Position numbers and translations under genes: made by a program
The notes under the pieces: model-generated
The model's database searches: none
Told to the model about the DNA's origin: nothing
The model's input: the letters and a program-made list of their open reading frames with translations, nothing else
Shown: piece by piece, positions 31,596 through 42,039 of the stretch
Numbering within the stretch: position 1 is the first letter of the stretch
Layout: each line of letters opens with the position of its first letter
Source: Gari tellinella
Taxonomy: Eukaryota > Mollusca > Bivalvia > Cardiida > Psammobiidae
Length of the DNA stretch: 64,000 nucleotides
Direction of reading: 5' to 3'
Assembly (NCBI GenBank): GCA_922989275.2
Contig: OV277872.1
Location: forward strand, 30,153,619 to 30,217,618

Positions 31596-31905
31596 TACAG
31601 TGTTTCTTGTCTACAACGACACCCAATGGGAGACACAGACTGTGTTGTTCAGAGGGAGTAGTTATATGGAGGGACTTTTAAGACTTGGCTTACATTTGCA
31701 AATAGCTTGAATCCAGATTAGACGCCGCGTTTGTCACTTGTCATTATATTTAAAAACAAAACAACAGCAGATGACAATGTTAAGTAGACGATATTGCAGC
31801 AGTAAAAGCTATAGAAATAATTGTCCGGTTTAGGGAACATCTGCAAGGGTCGTTGTTAAGAGGGCATCGTTGTTGGGAGGGCCGTTATAGGGATGGAACA
31901 CTGTA
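31596..31905 (+). mobile_element. MITE family B, copy 9 (right hairpin arm lost)
   Basis: TACAGTGTTTCTTGTCTAC and GATGGAACACTGTA are the ends. The left arm GAATCCAGATTAGACGCCG is followed directly by TTTGTCACTTGTC. Confidence 0.7.
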
Positions 31906-31928
31906 TAAGGAAACAGATCTTATATGAA

Positions 31929-31987
31929 AACAGTGCAAACTCTGATCAGACAGCTCCTGAAAGAGCTGTCAGATCTGAGTCTCAACT
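31929..31987. repeat. Solitary hairpin of the GATCAGA type
   Basis: CTGATCAGACAGCTCCTG, loop AAA, and GAGCTGTCAGATCTGAG form a 20-base stem. The inner box GATCAGA is kept but the middle segment differs from every other family. Confidence 0.6.
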
Positions 31988-32013
31988 AATCTCTAAAAGC
32001 ATTAATATACACT

Positions 32014-32551
32014 ATACACTCAGTGCAAAAAGAAAACGCACATCGTGCTCAGGCGCAGATTAGGATACATTGTTTTTGAGGAAAATTAGAAAAGAAAGAC
32101 CATATCTCAAGATTTATTTAATTCTGCAACAAGTTCAGAAAAAAATACTCAAAAACATTGTGCTGCCTTTTAACCATTTCCCTCCTAATGACGCCAAAAA
32201 GCGTTTGCAAACAGTTTGGATCCTGATCAGACGCAGCGTAACGCGGCGTCTGATCAGGATCCAAACTGTTTGACACTCTTATCGATTTCATTTAAGTCAT
32301 TCTACATTGAAATTTACTTTGAAACGATCTTGCAAACAGCAAAATTGAAGCAGACGACAATAAGACGGTGAAGTTGTAAAAACCTCACGATTAATTTGGC
32401 AGCGTAAGAATTAACTACAGCTTGTTTAAAATACCGCACCGATTAGTGCAGGTTGTGATGCTACCAATTCAATAATGATTTAATAATAATTCACAAATAC
32501 GTTCCTTCTACATAAAAATAAGATTGTACGTTTCTTTTTGAACTGAGTGTA
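32014..32551. mobile_element. MITE family M, copy 1, with embedded family F
   Basis: TACACTCAGTGCAAAAAG and CTTTTTGAACTGAGTGTA are the ends. At 32169-32414 it contains a full F element (TTAACCATTTCCC to GTAAGAATTAA) with a perfect hairpin at 32205-32272. The second M copy (54192-54707) has F at the same internal site, so F was aboard before M spread. Confidence 0.75.
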
Positions 32552-32559
32552 TGTAGGAG

Positions 32560-34940
32560 AAGGTTTGAGATTGTCTTGAGAAATACAACAGACATCTATA
32601 CCTTATGAATCTTTCAACTAATGTCAGTATATGTCTAATATATGATATCTGTCACGTACTGCTATAAGTTAAGTCACGTACACACTATATATCACTTTGA
32701 AACCTGCCACAGGTATAGTCTGAATGAAGTACGGCTTTCCCTTTACAGCGGAAAATATTTCATTATATCCTTTTAAATGCGTTTACGTTAACAGTTACTT
32801 CAATCAGGTTCCAAAGTTTGCAGTAGACATTATGTTTTGGACAGAAATGAGTTGGGAAATATTTACATTCACCCAATTCACATCCATTGAAAAAAGTGCG
32901 TTCATTTCGTGTAAATGCTATCTTTCGAGAGGGAGGGACTTGTGGATAAGTCTCGCAGAGAAGGTGGGGCCAGTGCATTTTTCATTCGCGAATTAATCTT
33001 TGGAACTCGGACAGCAAACATTAGGCGGATTTTGTAAAAAAAAAAAAGTTCTTAACCGATGTATGCCTTCCTTTTAGCGGAAGCCATGATTACCGACTGA
33101 AATTCTTCTTTATTAATTAGATAAACTGCAAGACAATTGGTATACCTTATAAACAGCAGCTGTCTGTATTTCTTTATGACAAAAAATCGACATATTTATT
33201 CTACTTTAAAAATGACGTCACTTCCAAATGACGTCAAATCAGCATGTTTGAGCCAAACTATCAAGATGTTGACATTGAAATGTAAACAACGGAACTTATT
33301 TTTTCTTTCGAATGTACACAGCTTCAGTACTTCGGTCATGGATGTTCCTTATAGGGTACACATGTTTCGTGTTATCAACCATTAATATGGATTAAACATA
33401 CATGCGTACTAACAAATTGTTTATTTGATATTAGACATTGCAACACATATATTGTAAATATAAGAAATGAACTGATTTTTTTCAGGCGAAATTAACGACA
33501 GAAAATTATCGGCAAATTTACTATAAATGATTAGCGTGATTCATGATAAGTGCCGTTAACATTCTGCGAAAGAAAAACAGTTCATTTCTTAAAGAACAAC
33601 GTCTTTTCCACCGTAATTCATATGAAAAATGTACCTAGAAACTGACTCTTCAGTTTGTCCGGTACGGTGGTATCGCCACAGAGTTCAAATGGTAGTACTT
33701 TGAAGGTTTGAGTTAGCACAATCATTAATTGCAAACTTACTAAACGCTTTCGGTGCTAAACGAGCGACCAAATGCTTAGAAACTCACTTCATGCAGCCAA
33801 TATTCATGATCGAAAACCAGATGTGCGCCTACATTTGACCACAAAGCACAGGCGAATATGCCTGAACTTTGCAGAAGGACACCGGTAAACAGTGGCTACC
33901 GTAAGGTCTACCCTACTTACATATGAGTCAACATTCTTTTTTGGCTTCAATGGTAGCCACATACGTATTTGGCACCAGCAAAACGAGAGATGTGTTAACT
34001 GTTGCACCGTGTAACATAACATATTTGGTAAATAGATAGATAGATTTATTTCGGTAAAAAGTGTACAAAACATGGCAAAACATAATTAAAGCAAAACATA
34101 TAAGAGCCATGTAATGCGCACTAAAAACCAAGGGGTCCTTAGTACTTATATAACATATGTATGGACTTGAAACCACGCTTGTGACAGAGCCCTGACAGGT
34201 TTAAGGTATCGGGTTGAGATAATAGATGGTGTGTGAGTGTCTGGGCGCTGTTGGTATGGACTTCGTACTAATGGATGATATTTCCCGGCTACATACTAGC
34301 AGGCCTCGATTTGCCCATGAAATACTTGGGGGCAAGGGGGCTTATCCCATGAGCTTTTCCGATTGCTGTCATAACCACTATCATATTACACTTGTGAAGG
34401 ACAGTCTTCAGATGCAAATATCTGCTAGAAATGTGCGCCTGCAGACGCAAAATTAGAATCAAGAACCGGTTTTGTTTAAGACCGAGGATTCTATACCCGG
34501 TGTTGGTATTTTCCCATCCGAACACCAGATAAGGTTTGCTAAATTGCTGTTTTGAGCTATTTATAGTAACAAAATGTATCTGGCACATCTGAATAAAGGT
34601 AAGAGCTAGTTTAGACTTAAATTAAAGAATGAGCAAGCATCCCCTTTCTCATTTCACCATTTTTTATCAGGAACATCCGGATCAGGTGTAGATGTTAGAC
34701 TGGATCCCAATCAGGTTATACAGTTAATTAAGATCATTATTTGACCACGTAATGAATTATAATGTGTTATTCCCCCATATTACATATCCCACAATAACAT
34801 GCAAAAAAACCCATCAATTTTCGGTAATGATTCGAAACATTTGCAGTTATTTGCAGTTATTTACTTGATACCTTTTAGTATCATGGTGAAATAATTTTGT
34901 AAGGATAAATTATCAAATGATGGATATTGTTTGCTTTGAT
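32560..34940. other. Gene-free stretch of low recognisability
   Basis: I find no convincing exon. Items seen are GACGTCACTTCCAAATGACG (33212), a GATAGATAGATTTATTTCGG segment with AAAACATATAAGAGCCATG (34034-34120) that looks like a LINE or SINE tail, and a doubled ATTTGCAGTT at 34838-34860. Several open frames of 70-99 codons (32724-32996, 33804-34176, 34289-34588) lack any motif I recognise. Confidence 0.4.
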
Positions 34941-34944
34941 CCTT

Positions 34945-35195
34945 AACTCTTTGAACCCTAGTGACGCATATATGCGTCCTTTACTGATTGTGTACATGTG
35001 AAGAGTTCACTTGTCCTATGCAAACAGTGAAGTTCCTGATCAGAGGGCTCCTGCAGGAGCCCTCTGATCAGGGATTTCACTGTTTGGCATTTTGCAATTT
35101 ATTGCAAAAAAAAACCCTAAATAGTCTAAAATGGACCAGCCTTTATTGAAAACTAGAATTGTCCATTGGAAGTTTCAGGGGATAATGAGTTAAAC
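34945..35195. mobile_element. MITE family I, copy 1
   Basis: TTAACTCTTTGAACCCTAG and GGGGATAATGAGTTAA are the ends (TTAA outside). The hairpin at 35022-35090 is nearly perfect: CAAACAG, TGAAGTTCCT, GATCAGA, GGGCTCC, TGCA, then the complements. A degraded relative is at 39232-39445, and fragments lie near 3660-3900, 54090-54150 and 55470-55530. Confidence 0.7.
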
Positions 35196-35240
35196 TCTTT
35201 AGAGGAATATTAGATCCAAACAAGTTTATTTCATGACTGA

Positions 35241-35540
35241 TCAAAAGCGAAGTTCAGTGGCAACCAGTATTGCTTCATCCGTGTCTGTTTTGGCTTTAAA
35301 CTCGCACTGGACAACCCCTCCACTCCAACTATAACGCAACTTTTCGTCTGCTTTTACTGTTTTTGTTTGGAAATGTATGCGTGTTTCACCTAAGAAACAT
35401 GAATGTGAGTGTTTGAATCCTGATTGGACATTGTACAACTCTTCGCGAATGTGAATGTGGTCGGCCTCCGCAATGCCAGTGTTAAGATAAATGCAGTTGT
35501 TGAGACAGAATAATGTCCTGCACGGTAGCTCATTTGTCAC
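35241..35540 (-). CDS. Unrecognised open frame beside the lectin gene
   Basis: On the minus strand the frame is open for about 100 codons and stops with TGA at 35241-35243. It has no ATG: the first codons lie just behind an in-frame TAA, so if it is real it is a terminal exon with an acceptor inside it (a TGCAG at about 35520 is a candidate). The translation is not repeat-like and includes KADEKLRYSWSGGVVQCEF and TDTDEAILVATELRF. It contains alternating hydrophobic and charged residues that would suit a beta-rich domain. I do not recognise a family. It lies 120 bp from the lectin exon 1, divergently oriented. It may be a genuine exon or chance. Confidence 0.3.
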   Translation of the reverse strand: MTNELPCRTLFCLNNCIYLNTGIAEADHIHIREELYNVQSGFKHSHSCFLGETRIHFQTKTVKADEKLRYSWSGGVVQCEFKAKTDTDEAILVATELRF

Positions 35541-35661
35541 TTTAAATATTTAAGTTTCTCAATTATTAAGACTGCCCTTGCAAACCTATTGAAGAACAGA
35601 AGGTTTGAGCGCGGAATGTGAAAGGTTCAGTTACTCGAAATTGTTTCTTAAATCGAGAACC

Positions 35662-35962
35662 ATGATTCTTAACAAATTTCTTATTTTCATTTATATAATA
35701 TGTACACCTTTACACATTTATTGCGAAATTGTGACAATGTATAAAGAAGACAAGACATACACAGACAAGCTATGTGCGAAAGAGTATTTGGAATTAGAAC
35801 TTTTTGTTCCAAGTCCACTCAGCTGTTTAATCGCTTGTTTGAATTCAAACAGCTCGAGCTCTTCAATATACCACAGAAATAACTCCACGTGTTACTGTAT
35901 CAGTGACGGTTACCATGGTAACTGTACAAGGGATCTGCCCGGTGCGAAGATGTACAAAAAAG
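35662..35962 (+). CDS. C-type lectin gene exon 1: signal peptide and PAN-like segment
   Basis: The start is the ATG at 35662. The TTG-led frame upstream is not a eukaryotic start. Residues 1-20 are a classic signal peptide (MILNKFLIFIYIICTPLHIY), then comes EIVTMYKEDKTYTDKLC. A segment with Cys pairs SPLSCLIAC and STCYC resembles the start of a PAN/Apple domain but is shorter than the usual 80-90 residues. Several N-x-S/T sequons (NSS, NST, NCT) suggest glycosylation. The exon ends AAA AAA G before GTACGA, phase 1, which joins exactly to exon 2. The product would be secreted and probably carbohydrate- or pathogen-binding, as lectins with such architecture are in bivalves; its ligand is unknown. 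A broken paralogue is at 26303-26592. Confidence 0.75.
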
Positions 35963-36069
35963 GTACGATAATTATAAGACCTTTAGACATTCTCCGTTTC
36001 AAAAATTCTAATGCATTGAGATTCTTTAGTGAATGCTGCTTACTAAATACTCTTATACAAAAATTGAAA

Positions 36070-36920
36070 ATAATATGACGAAAGTTTTGACGATCGTGAT
36101 ATTCATTTCAAACGATATGAGCACGAGTGTGAGACTTTAGTTATCACATAATATTTTAGTTAACTGGAAAATAGTGTGTTTATCGTTCCATCATATATGT
36201 GTTTTTCCACCAAAAATATATTGTTCATGGTAACTACATCATAAATTAAATTATTGCAGCATGCTTCATTCAGAGTTTTAGGGCTAACACTGCTGCGTTT
36301 GGGCACACACTTTTGAAGTAATATGATGAAACAGGGATTTTTCAGTATTCTAAAATGGAAACATGTTTATTTCTAACACCTAATTTATTCCGTGTCATAC
36401 ATGCAACTCAACTGAAGGCTTGCTATTACCAAGAATGTGTTCTTGCAAAACAACAGAACATACGAAATTAAGATCACATTCGTGGCATTAAGAACGGTTG
36501 ACAGAGGAACCTGTAGCTGTGTTTCTGTAGAGTGGAATAATAGCGAACTGTCGTGGAACGCTCGGCCATCATCTTATTAGCGCACTTATCATTCTTCTAA
36601 GTGCTTCTCCTGTAAAAGTTGGAATGGGATACACATTGTACTGTACACGATCATTACAGTATTTGCAGCAAGTAATGCTGGAAATAGCTATGCCTTGAAT
36701 TTCAAAGGCAGTCCAGCCTGGTTTATGAGTTTCTAGCCGTCATGCATTTTTGTCCAATCTGCACAATGTTGCTAATATCATTCAAAATTCTGTTACATCA
36801 TTTCCTAAAATATTTGATTGGTTTGTTCACTATAGACGGTCGCAATGGCATACCTTGTTGTAGCCCTTAAAGTGTATAAAGATGACATAATCACGAGGAC
36901 GAGAATTGGGGGAGAAGGAG
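36070..36920. other. Lectin intron 1, first part, nothing recognised
   Basis: The intron starts at 35963. Up to the family B copy at 36923 I see no terminus, hairpin or coding motif. Confidence 0.4.
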
Positions 36921-36922
36921 TC

Positions 36923-37294
36923 TACAGTGCTCCCTCTCTACAACGACACCCAATGGGAGACCAAAAATGTGTGCGTTGGTCGGAGGGAGTCGTTATAGGG
37001 AGGGAACATTAAGACTTGGCTTACATTTGCAAACAGCTTGAATCCAGATCAGACGCCGCGTAACGCGGCGTCTGATCTGGATTCAAGCTGTTTGTCACTC
37101 ATAATTATATTTATTCTATCAAAATGTCCACTTATATGCAACTTTGAGAAAAACTGCAGACGACAAATTTAAGTAGACGGTATTGCAACCATAAGAAAGT
37201 TGGACATAAATGTTTCGTTTGGGGAACAACGGGACATGTCGTTGTGAGGAGGGAGTCGTTGTTGGGAGGGCCGTTGAAGGGAATGAACGCTGTG
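36923..37294 (+). mobile_element. MITE family B, copy 10 (best preserved)
   Basis: TACAGTGCTCCCTCTCTAC and GAATGAACGCTGTG are the ends. CACCCAATGGGAGACC and GTCGGAGGGAGTCGTTATAG are the subterminal blocks. The hairpin at 37028-37094 is a perfect stem: CAAACAG, CTTGAATCCA, GATCAGA, CGCCGCG, TAA, then the complements. Confidence 0.85.
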
Positions 37295-37524
37295 CAACTA
37301 AGACATAGGAACAGGCAGAGAGCTTTGCTGAAGCAAAGCTACATAGTTGACAGTGTCTCCCTGACCAATGCAGGTACAGCAAAACGAAATCAAAAGATTA
37401 AAAAAGAAGCGAAAAAATCTACGGGGAGACCAGGATAGCGAGCACTGTTGAACTTGGTCAACAGGAAGCGCGAACAAGATGATCAACGGATGGAATCGTA
37501 CATGGGACAGCATATGCCAGTATG

Positions 37525-37740
37525 AACCACTGAGACATAGCTGTTGGGTAAGATCAGTATAATGATTTGCCACCACATAATCTAGCTATCACAGATGTGA
37601 TAAAAATTATGACCCACTATGCCAGTTTTGTGGGAAAATGACAAACTCGAACATAGCATGTCCACTTATCTAACAGTTCTAACCCAAGGACGACACAGAC
37701 GGAAGCATGATGAAGTTATCAGAGAAGTGACAAATGTTCA
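37525..37740 (+). pseudogene. LINE polymerase C-terminal zinc-finger fragment (decayed)
   Basis: Read with two frame changes, the strand gives WVRSV, then DLPPHNLAITDV, then DPLCQFCGK, then LEHSMSTYLTVLTQ and GRHRRKHDEVIREV. The C-x2-C ... H ... RHD-x-V order is the familiar tail of non-LTR retrotransposon polyproteins (R...YD-LP-P-NL, C-C, H-S, QGRY-RH-V). Frames are broken and the reverse transcriptase is missing, so this is an old, truncated remnant lying in lectin intron 1. Which LINE clade it comes from I cannot say. Confidence 0.5.
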
Positions 37741-37744
37741 AATG

Positions 37745-38440
37745 TTCAAATGTTCAATGTGACATATTTAAAGAGCAAAGAAGAGGCAGACAGGGAATAA
37801 CTCTTAAGTCATACAATTAACTTTGTCAGTGAAGGAAAGATTTGCCTACAGCATTGACAACAACAAACAGGCCTTATATTAAGAGCAGATGTATGTAATA
37901 TGGTAGTGGATTCAAACTAAAGCTTCTTTTTCAAAGATATAGTACATACACATCAGAGACCAGGTGTTGACTAGTGTTCCAAACAAGACAAGAAGTTCGT
38001 CATGATATATTGTAGAGTTAACTGTCCCTTGCTTGGGAGACAAGATGTGAAGGGGCCCTTGAAAGAAAACGTATAAAGTATACAGAGCTACAGGCACTCT
38101 GCAAGAACACAGGGTGGGGAACACAGCTTTTGCCCCTAGATATTTGTACCAGAGGATTTGCTTTTGCAGTCATCGTGGCGCATTCAGAGCTCCGTAGGTT
38201 TGAAGGGAGAGACAGGACAGGAGCAGTACAGACAATATGTCAGACAGAAGAGAGAGCATTCAGTAAGCTCTGACTCTGGCTCGGCAAGTTACATACTGGT
38301 AGACCTTAAGCTGTTCTCAAGGGAAGTTACTTTCATCAAAGTGTGAAGAAGAGTTGTCTAGTACAATACGAAACAATTTTGATGTCCGAGACGCTAGTCC
38401 AATATGAAAACAATTTGGTATTTCAGGATCGCAATTTTAC
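37745..38440. other. Lectin intron 1, middle part, nothing certain
   Basis: This may be further LINE debris in the sense of the fragment before it, but no motif survives that I can read. AATGTTCAAATGTTCAAATG near 37735 is a tiny direct repeat. Confidence 0.35.
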
Positions 38441-38447
38441 AATTCAG

Positions 38448-38767
38448 TACAGTGCTCCCTCCCAACAACAGCCCTCCCAACAACGACTCCCTCCTTACAA
38501 CGACTCTTGCCGCAGTTCCCCAAACAAGACAATTATATGAATAATACTTTCATTTGTGCAATATGGTCTGCTTTAAACTGTCGTCTGCTGTTTTTTTCTG
38601 AAAATTACATAATGGACATTTTGACAAACAGCTTGAATCCAGATCAGACGCCGCGTTAGGTGGCGACTGATCTGGATTCAAGCTGTTAGCAAAATGTAGA
38701 TAAACTTGCCTCTCTATAACAACTCCCTCCGAAAAACGCACACTTATTGTAGAGAGGGAGCGCTGTG
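38448..38767 (-). mobile_element. MITE family B, copy 11
   Basis: TACAGTGCTCCCTCCCAACA and GAGAGGGAGCGCTGTG are the ends. The hairpin at 38626-38688 has one apex change (GCGTTAGGTGGC). Confidence 0.8.
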
Positions 38768-38870
38768 CAATACTCGTTTCTCTTGTATCGTCACGTGGTA
38801 GCTTCCAATTGGTTTAGTCTATATAAATGTAAATAATATAAGAAAAGCCAGATAATCGAGAGGTAAAAGA

Positions 38871-39115
38871 CAGGGGGCCGTTTTACTAAACAACTTATGC
38901 AAATTATTTGCGTAAGTCAAAATCGTTTAACTCTTATTTTTCGATCATAAACGTTTGCAAACAGCAAATAGCAAGATCAGAGGATGCGCTAAAAGCGCGT
39001 CCTCTGATCGGGCTATTTGCTGTTTGTAGCAAGTGATAATAAAAAATATAAATTTAAATTTAAAAGTTTGACTTCCGCAAAAATTGTGCGTAAGTTGTTT
39101 AGTAAAACGGGCCCC
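38871..39115. mobile_element. MITE family G, copy 1
   Basis: GGGGGCCGTTTTACTAAAC and GTTTAGTAAAACGGGCCCC are the ends, with TTATGCAAA/TTGTGCGTAA behind. The hairpin at 38950-39030 has CAAACAG, CAAATAGC, GATCAGA, then GGATGCGC, TAAAA and the complements. The second copy is at 53662-53902. Confidence 0.8.
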
Positions 39116-39231
39116 AGAACTTTAATTGTCGTGTGTTTTCTATGCATGGATCAGAGAACAGACCTAGCTCAATATTATATCATATACATGTATATGTTTT
39201 TAATCTACGTTTTAACATAAATCCTTTTATT

Positions 39232-39445
39232 AGCCACCCTAGCGACGAGGATACTCGTCATATACATATCCTATGTAAACAGTGCTGATCCTGAGAATAG
39301 GCTTCAAAATAAGCCCTCTGTGCAGGGTATACATTGCTTGTCCGTTTGAAACATAATGTTAAGAATTCTTTTTAGTCAAAAGTAGACTAGTCTTTGTTGA
39401 AAAGTTGAATTGTGCATGTGAAGTGCCAGGAGTGAACGCGTAAAA
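39232..39445. mobile_element. MITE family I, copy 2 (eroded)
   Basis: CACCCTAGCGACGAGGATA and TAGACTAGTCTTTGTTGAA match family I blocks. The hairpin is reduced to GTAAACAGTGCTGATCCTGAG with loose complements. Confidence 0.5.
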
Positions 39446-39461
39446 ATCTGTTGTTTTATAC

Positions 39462-39661
39462 CAGGAGGTCCGTTTCATAAAACTTTATACGAAAAAAACG
39501 ATCGTAAGTCTAAACTTTAAAATTCATTTAATTTCCTTTCAAGACGATTCCAAAGAGATGTCACAAGACAAGATTTGATGGAGAAATAAATAATTATTGA
39601 GACTTTTATAATCTGACTTACGACACATTTGTCGTACGAAGTTTTATGAAACGGGCCCCTG
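39462..39661. mobile_element. MITE family H, copy 1
   Basis: CAGGAGGTCCGTTTCATAAA and TTTATGAAACGGGCCCCTG are inverted ends, with TTACGACA/TGTCGTACGA behind. CAGG...CCTG ends recall hAT elements, but I find no 8-bp duplication, so the class is open. The second copy is at 45153-45390. Confidence 0.75.
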
Positions 39662-39946
39662 ATGAATATAATTATATCTATAGCTAGGGTTGACCGCTTC
39701 CCTACCTTTGTCTGATTTTGATATTAGTAATTCAACATGTATGGTATTGCTGCTGATCACTTTATGAGCCAGTGTGCTCAAAATCTATATCAAAGACAGA
39801 AATGATTTATCATTCTCGCTGCCATTTTAATTGGCAAGCAGTTTATCAGTAAAAGCAGACGAAACTTATTAGAAGACGATACAAAGGCAAATACTTGTTA
39901 GACGGGTTATTACGTCAGTATGTACAAAAAAATGTATGTGAAAGGG

Positions 39947-40170
39947 TTAAGTATTTCACTGCCAACGCCGCCAAAAAGCGACTTTGCAAACAATTTGGAA
40001 TCTGATCAGCACCGTATAACGTGGCTTATGACCAGGAACCGAACTGTTTGACATCGATAAGTTTTAAGCCATACTCTATTGAAACTTGCAAACAACAAAA
40101 TTGAAGTAGACGACAATGAAATGGCGAAAGGGTAAACATCTTAAATATAATTTGGCAGCGAAGGAGTTAA
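39947..40170. mobile_element. MITE family F, copy in lectin intron 1
   Basis: GGGTTAAGTATTTCACTGCC and GCGAAGGAGTTAA are the ends. The hairpin at 39983-40053 is imperfect (CTGATCAGCACCGTATAACG). Confidence 0.65.
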
Positions 40171-40225
40171 AACCAATGACGTCATGGCGGTGCTGATGTG
40201 ATAAAAAGACTGTTTTGTATTTCAG

Positions 40226-40317
40226 AAGCGGCAAAGGTATGCCCAGATGGTTGGCGATTCATCTACAAATCATGCTACAAATACATAGAGGAGCGAATGT
40301 CTCGAGACGACAGTATG
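40226..40317 (+). CDS. C-type lectin gene exon 2: start of the CTLD
   Basis: The acceptor is TGTATTTCAG and the donor GTAGGA. The two leading bases complete the Glu codon begun by exon 1. The 30 following codons encode the first part of a C-type lectin domain: AAKVCPDGWRFIYKSCYKY, then IEERMSRDDSM, with the long-form N-terminal Cys pair (CPDGW ... SCY) and the RDD segment that precedes helix 1. The exon ends on a codon boundary (phase 0), as exon 3 requires. It is 92 bp, identical in length to the two minus-strand duplicates at 16825-16916 and 16972-17063. Confidence 0.8.
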
Positions 40318-40981
40318 GTAGGAAAACATATATGAGTATATATTATTAAACGATAATATATTTTTTATAATTATCACATTTAGTCAAAACGATTAGTTCA
40401 TCTTTCTTTTTCTGTCATTAGTTCCCTCTTTATCTCGTATTCCATCATTTTCTCACATAACTACCCCTGTTTTCTATAGCGAACAACGATGACGAATATC
40501 CTTATCTCCAACATGTGTAAGATCACTTTGATGACGTCACTATAACGTCACTATTTATAACGGCGTTTTGACGTCACCGGGGTTCCAAAAAATGCATATT
40601 GCTTTAAAAGAATCTGTCACTCGTCGATGTTTAAGACAAGTTGATCTCAAAATCGTATAGAATAGAAAGGTTATTAAGCATTTCAATTCTAGACTCGTTT
40701 GAGATCAGCTTGTCTTAAAAATCGACTCATAACAGATCCTATATATCTCCTTGCCAATATCATTATTTATCTCTTCCCTTTTTTCTTCTTTCTCATTTAA
40801 ATTATTACTTATCATGGTAACCATTTAGGAGGCCAATTGTGCCATGTTAAGCACAGTGTGTCCGTTGTTAGGCAACAATAGGAATGGTTGATAAAACATT
40901 CGGTCAGTAGTTATGATGAATATTGATTTTTAGTGTTTATGATAGATATTGATTTATCAAACAAATATTGGTGTAGAAAAT

Positions 40982-41396
40982 GTAATTATCACATAACTTG
41001 CGGTCTGTGAGTGACATAAAGCCATTATGTAAATATCGTAATCCACTAGTGGAATATCGTTTTTTGGGCTCCAGCCCAACCTGTTCGTCCACAAGCGCTG
41101 CATGTAGCGGGACGCCAAATGACGTCATTTGCGACGACGTTAACGTAAACAGTCTAACGTTTTGGCGCAAAAACTATATAGCGGAGTGTCTACAAGCTAC
41201 GGCTTCAATTAAATTAATTTAATAGGTGCTTAAAGTTGTTATGTGATCAATAGAATCTCACATTAGTCCTCATTATTTATCATTTTAATAAACTCGTTGA
41301 CTAAAATGAATATGACGCTCGCCAAGGCTCGCGTCATATTATTTTAGTCAACTCGTTTATTAGAAATAATAAATAATGAGCACTCATACAAGATCT
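40982..41396 (-). mobile_element. MITE family E, copy 2 (reversed)
   Basis: This is the same element as 30762-31164 in the other orientation. The hairpin is at 41279-41385 with arms TTTAATAAACTCGTTGAC and GTCAACTCGTTTATTAG. CAAGCGCTGCATGTAGCGG and AATGACGTCATTTGCG are the D-like blocks. Confidence 0.7.
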
Positions 41397-41404
41397 TCTA
41401 TGTA

Positions 41405-41654
41405 TACAATGAAGAAAACATTATTTTTTCCCAATAAACGCACTGAATGAGAAATAATTTATGGCCATTGCAAACAGTTTGGAGTCAAATTAGACGCCTG
41501 TGTCTTATCAGCCTCAAATATAATAATTATTTGCAACTCAGATTAAAATGAAAAAATTAGAGGTTTTTCAACCGTACATTTTCTACATTTTAATGCAATG
41601 CGTGTGCGTTTCGTGTGCGTTTGAACGAGAAAGATTAACGTCTTCGTTGCTGTA
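41405..41654. mobile_element. MITE family A, copy 8
   Basis: TACAATGAAGAAAACATTA and CTTCGTTGCTGTA are degraded ends. The hairpin (41470-41535) is eroded in both arms. Confidence 0.6.
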
Positions 41655-42039
41655 ATATATTCTAAATTTGTCGTTTTTAGTACATAAAATATTCTTATGT
41701 GAACTTCTATATGGCACATTAGTTTAGTAGTTATTTGAATTGGAATTCGTGCTAGATTTCTTCCTCTTTTAAATTATGCGAGTGCATATCTATATCTGTA
41801 CTTTTAGCACAATTTATCAAATACAAATACATGATTCATAGTCTATTGTTATGAGTAAACACATATGTGACACGTGTTGTACCTTATTATCTAAATAACT
41901 AATGTTTGAAACATTATATAAGCCGTATATTGTAGTATATAAGGACATCTATTATGTTTCTATGCAAGTGTCATTTATGATTAAACAAATTACCAACATT
42001 GGAAGGTTATCCGGATCGGAAGCAAACCATAACTAGATT

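Noticed and set aside
37244..37438. Lys-rich frame at the end of family B copy 10 as a gene start
   Set aside because: It begins inside the MITE and ends after 64 codons without any motif; the LINE-like signal only starts near 37525 and in other frames.
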